A stretch of 50,113 bases of DNA from Poindextera sp035604135 (lineage in GTDB: Bacteria; Pseudomonadota; Alphaproteobacteria; Caulobacterales; Caulobacteraceae): positions 1-50,113 of the forward strand of contig DATNJB010000036.1 in the NCBI GenBank assembly GCA_035604135.1, given 5' to 3'. The notes below the pieces were generated by a model, which did no database searches, was not told the origin of the DNA, and saw only the letters and a list, made by a program, of their open reading frames with translations. Numbering within the stretch: position 1 is the first letter of the stretch; each line of letters begins with the position of its first letter. A program made the position numbers and the translations under genes. Positions 47,534 to 50,113 of the stretch are shown here, piece by piece.

Positions 47534-48018
47534 CGAGCCTCGGCGGCTGGGATGCCATAGAGGCGGCCCTTAGCGGTCTTATCCGAGGTGATCGTTAGGC
47601 CGTACTTCTTCTTCAGCGCCCCTGAGAGGGCGCCACGCACCGAGTGCGCCTGCCAGCCCGTCGCGGCGGTCAGCTCGGCGATGGTGGCTCCGCCAGGACG
47701 GCGCAGCAGCGCCACCAACTCGCCAAGCTTGCCCTTCGGATCTGGCCGCGGCGCGACCGCTGGTTGGGCGGCCGGTTCGGTCGGCTGGTTGGCGGCGGCT
47801 CTCCGGCCGCCTGACGTCTTGGCGGCCGCGATCGCGGCCCGGCCCGCGTCCGTCGCCACGATGAGGATGGACCCGTCTTCCTGCTCGGTGGATTGAACGT
47901 ACTTGTGCCACCGCACCTCTTCGACGACCCTCCCGTCGACGGCGTCGGTGACCAAGAGGCCCCCCTTGCGGGATGCTTTAATGATGACATCCAGCTGGGC
48001 GTTGCTGAGCTTCGGCAT
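47530..48018 (-). CDS. DUF3489 domain protein (winged-helix-like)
   Basis: A 162-residue protein. The N-terminal half (LSNAQLDVIIKASRKGGLLV) looks like a small strand-helix domain, then comes an Ala/Pro linker (residues about 70-95). The C-terminal half is the DUF3489 core, KLGELVALLRRPGGATIAELTAATGWQAHSVRGAL...KYGLTITSDK, with the pattern of a winged helix-turn-helix. It therefore probably binds DNA, either as regulator of the trio or as a recombination directionality factor (inference). The ATG at 48018 has a strong GAGGAGAAC site. First gene of the trio. Confidence 0.87.
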   Translation of the reverse strand: MPKLSNAQLDVIIKASRKGGLLVTDAVDGRVVEEVRWHKYVQSTEQEDGSILIVATDAGRAAIAAAKTSGGRRAAANQPTEPAAQPAVAPRPDPKGKLGELVALLRRPGGATIAELTAATGWQAHSVRGALSGALKKKYGLTITSDKTAKGRLYGIPAAEAR

Positions 48019-48270
48019 GATGTTCTCCTCGTGGGCGGCGACGCGCCGCCCCTACCGCGGCGAGCCCGGACCAGAGCCGGGCGGTTGACCGAGGAGTTTC
48101 GACGGATCAGTCCGAGCGGCGCTCCGGCGCCTCCATCACGCTAGCCGGGTCGGCGGGCGGCAGCTTGCACCCGGAAAGCAATGCTTCGTTGGCAGGTGAA
48201 GTCCAGCACAATCTCTGAGAGAACGAGCGTGACTGAACTACATATGCGCGTTGGCTGGAGGAGGCACTTC

Positions 48271-49803
48271 TCAGCGCCGTCGTGGAATGCGTCCCCTGGG
48301 AATGTAGTTCATCGGCCCCGCACGAGGGTCGCGCATTGGGTGCGGCTTGGGGCCGCCGCCGCCCCCCGAGTGGCCAAAGCTCGGCGGCGGCTTGGGCTTG
48401 AAGTCGTTCCTCAGCCAGCTGAGCGCCTGGGTCAACGCGTCACCCTGATCGTCGAAGCGGCTGAACGGCAACTCAGTGATCTCGTCGAGGAAAGCCGTCC
48501 GCCAGGATGGATGGCGTGGCAGGAGCACGCGGCCATCCTGGAGCATGTCGAGCACGGCTTCCAAGCGCGCCTGCTTGCTGGCGGTCGGTTGTTTGATCCG
48601 CTCCACCCTCAGGCCGAGCTCCTCGAAGACGCCGATCAGGGCGCGGCCAAGCGCCGCCTCCTCGACCAGGTGGATGGCCTTCGGGTGGCGCCTCGCCAGA
48701 TCCAGCGCGTGGAGCTTGAGGTCCGTGAATTCGACCTGGCGCCGCCAGACGTCGACGAGATAGAGGTGGCGGCCCTCTGTCCGGAAGACGAGCGCGACGC
48801 TGTAGCTGGAGTTTGGTCCGGCAGTCTGGCCGCAGTCCCAGCTCAAGACCATTTGCTCGGCGGCCGGCGGCACGGGGTCGTATTCCGGAAACCACTCGGC
48901 CTTGACCAGACCCGCCGCGAGTAGCGTCGGCGCCTGCTGATACTGCGTGAGGAACACGTGCGGCGGCACGGTCCTGCGCAGCATCTCGATCACTTCCGGC
49001 GTGTGGGATTGGGGTCGCAGCACGTCGCCCTCAGGCCGCGTCCAGCTCCAAGCGCCCACACGATAGGTCGTCGGCGCCTCGGCGATCAGTGGCACCGAAA
49101 GCAGCTCGAACACGCCCTGGGCGGCCAGGAAGCCGCAGAGGTCGTTCGGATGCAGCCGCTGCGCGACGACAAGAATACGCCCCACCGCCTGGTTGTTCAG
49201 CCTCGACTGAATCTTGCTGTAGTAGAGTTCGTTGACCTTCTCGCGCCTCTCGGTGCTGGCGTCCTTGGCGTCGAGGGGGTCGTCGATGATGATGGTCCGA
49301 CCGCCCTCGCCCGTGATCGCGCCGCCGAGAGCCGTCGCGATGAGCTCGCCGCCCATCGTCGTCTTGAAGTGGTCGCGCCTAGCGAAGTCAGCGGCGAGCA
49401 CGGTGGCTGGGAAAGCGGCCCGGTACCAGTCGGTCGCCATCAGCTGCATACACCTGTAAGCAAAATCCTCGGCCAGACCCTCTTTGTGTGAGATCAGCAG
49501 GATCTTCTCGCTCGGGTTCTGCCCGAGCAGGAAGGCGGGCAGGCAGACCGAGACAACGTGCGATTTGAGGACCCGCGGCGGGAGGCAGATGATCAACCGG
49601 CGCACCTCGCCGGATATGACCTGTTCCAGCTTGCGGCTCAGAAGCTCCAGGTAGTCCGAACGCTCCAGTGGCTCGTGCACCAGCTCTTCGAAGGCCTTGG
49701 CGACGAAGCTGGGAAAATCCTTCGGCACCAGGGCCTGCACCAGGGCGGCCGGGGACGCGCCGCCAAAGTCCAGGCGGGGCGGGGCGGGAGAGATATCAGT
49801 CAT
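48271..49803 (-). CDS. phage terminase large subunit
   Basis: A 510-residue terminase motor-nuclease that pumps DNA into a phage head. The ATPase part has the P-loop-like LPPRVLKSH (residues about 72-80), where the usual GK is LK, and the Walker B TIIIDDPLD. The nuclease part has SWDCGQTAGPNSSYSVAL as the first acidic motif, DVWRRQVEF, and the late FDDQGDALTQALSWL. The tail is Gly/Pro/Arg-rich. I start at ATG 49803, which lies 8 bases inside the end of the upstream gene; the frame continues 22 codons further but into that gene. It is followed by 252 bases without a gene before the DUF3489 start. No portal or capsid gene is seen nearby. Confidence 0.88.
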   Translation of the reverse strand: MTDISPAPPRLDFGGASPAALVQALVPKDFPSFVAKAFEELVHEPLERSDYLELLSRKLEQVISGEVRRLIICLPPRVLKSHVVSVCLPAFLLGQNPSEKILLISHKEGLAEDFAYRCMQLMATDWYRAAFPATVLAADFARRDHFKTTMGGELIATALGGAITGEGGRTIIIDDPLDAKDASTERREKVNELYYSKIQSRLNNQAVGRILVVAQRLHPNDLCGFLAAQGVFELLSVPLIAEAPTTYRVGAWSWTRPEGDVLRPQSHTPEVIEMLRRTVPPHVFLTQYQQAPTLLAAGLVKAEWFPEYDPVPPAAEQMVLSWDCGQTAGPNSSYSVALVFRTEGRHLYLVDVWRRQVEFTDLKLHALDLARRHPKAIHLVEEAALGRALIGVFEELGLRVERIKQPTASKQARLEAVLDMLQDGRVLLPRHPSWRTAFLDEITELPFSRFDDQGDALTQALSWLRNDFKPKPPPSFGHSGGGGGPKPHPMRDPRAGPMNYIPRGRIPRRR

Positions 49804-50113
49804 CGCGGGCCTCCGTATCTTCGGTCTGGTCCTCGTTGGATCCACCGGGCATCGGCGCCGCGGGGGCATTGCGACGCAGGAAGTCCTCGAGGATGAGCTG
49901 GTCGCTCTCGGACAGGGGGGCTTCGTCTTGGGCCGCCGGCGCCGTAACCACCTGCGCGGCGACGAGACCGATCAGCAGGTGGGCCGCCCGGGTGTCGCCC
50001 TTCAAGGCCTTGGCGACGAGCGCCTTGAGCATCGCCCGCTGTTTGGAGACGGAGCGCTCGCGGACCCCTTCCCGCACCCTGATCTTCTCGGCCAATTCTT
50101 CGGCAAGATCGGT
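49796..50113 (-). CDS. DUF5681 domain protein, C-terminal part (cut by window edge)
   Basis: About 105 residues of a leftward gene that is open at the right edge of the window: the frame reads TDLAEELAEKIRVREGVRE at the edge without a stop. The segment KQRAMLKALVAKALKGDTRAAHLLIGLV is typical of DUF5681, a family regularly encoded just before terminase large subunits and likely to be a small-terminase-like or packaging-site partner (inference). A TTG at 50095 is in frame but is an internal leucine, so the true start lies beyond base 50113. The tail is acidic. It overlaps terL by 8 bases. Confidence 0.8.
   Translation of the reverse strand, partial: TDLAEELAEKIRVREGVRERSVSKQRAMLKALVAKALKGDTRAAHLLIGLVAAQVVTAPAAQDEAPLSESDQLILEDFLRRNAPAAPMPGGSNEDQTEDTEARDD

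Larger units (their letters stand above)
45018..50113. mobile_element. putative integrated element next to tRNA-Ala (right end outside window)
   Basis: The stretch from the tRNA-Ala 3' side to the window edge contains only mobile-type genes, all leftward: a DUF5681 protein, a terminase large subunit, DUF3489, DUF2924 and a serine recombinase, with CAGGGAA repeats beyond. No capsid, portal or tail gene is visible in the part seen. The left limit is inferred from the change of gene character at the tRNA; no attachment repeats can be tested because the other end is missing. Confidence 0.55.

Overview
The window is very GC-rich chromosomal DNA (about two thirds G+C by eye) from an alphaproteobacterium, most likely of the order Caulobacterales (Caulobacter/Phenylobacterium type). 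The evidence is gene order and protein character: priA, DUF484-xerC and atpHA close together; one sucC-sucD-sucA-sucB-lpdA run; trpF-trpB-trpA-accD-folC; aroA-cmk-rpsA-ihfB; an FzlA-type division protein overlapping queG; and a TIGR02300 protein next to tRNA-Ala. No rRNA operon or CRISPR array is visible.

Left to right. Positions 1-5974 hold the 5' end of the ATP synthase operon (atpH and a truncated atpA), then an amidase/thioesterase pair, a secreted cyclophilin and a 14-helix drug exporter. Positions 6141-10014 hold the replication restart helicase PriA and, divergently, DUF484 and XerC. Positions 10019-18241 are a leftward TCA-cycle operon encoding succinyl-CoA synthetase, the 2-oxoglutarate dehydrogenase complex and a trailing acetyltransferase. 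Positions 18351-32243 are more accessory: a 1138-residue fusion of GH18-like, polysaccharide deacetylase and GT2 synthase domains, a CoA ester lyase, small secreted and acetyltransferase genes, a frameshifted MFS transporter, a surface-sugar group (acyltransferase, DegT aminotransferase, galE), a cation efflux pump, and fzlA-queG. Positions 32180-44855 are mostly housekeeping: argE-like, folC, accD, trpABF, mscL, ihfB, rpsA, cmk, aroA and TIGR02300.

From tRNA-Ala(GGC) at 44942 to the right edge the character changes. A non-coding stretch carries scattered CAGGGAA motifs and a hairpin. It is followed by a translationally coupled leftward trio (DUF3489, DUF2924, serine recombinase) and by a phage-type pair (DUF5681 and terminase large subunit). 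This looks like the end of an integrated element that runs past the window, and it is the best candidate here for an undescribed system. The other notable signals are the three-domain glycan enzyme at 18351-21767 and the loss of zinc-ligand cysteines in PriA and AccD.

Many neighbouring genes are coupled by 4-base start/stop overlaps (GTGA or ATGA), which fixed several start choices. Long reading frames opposite real genes are common because of the GC content and are not annotated.
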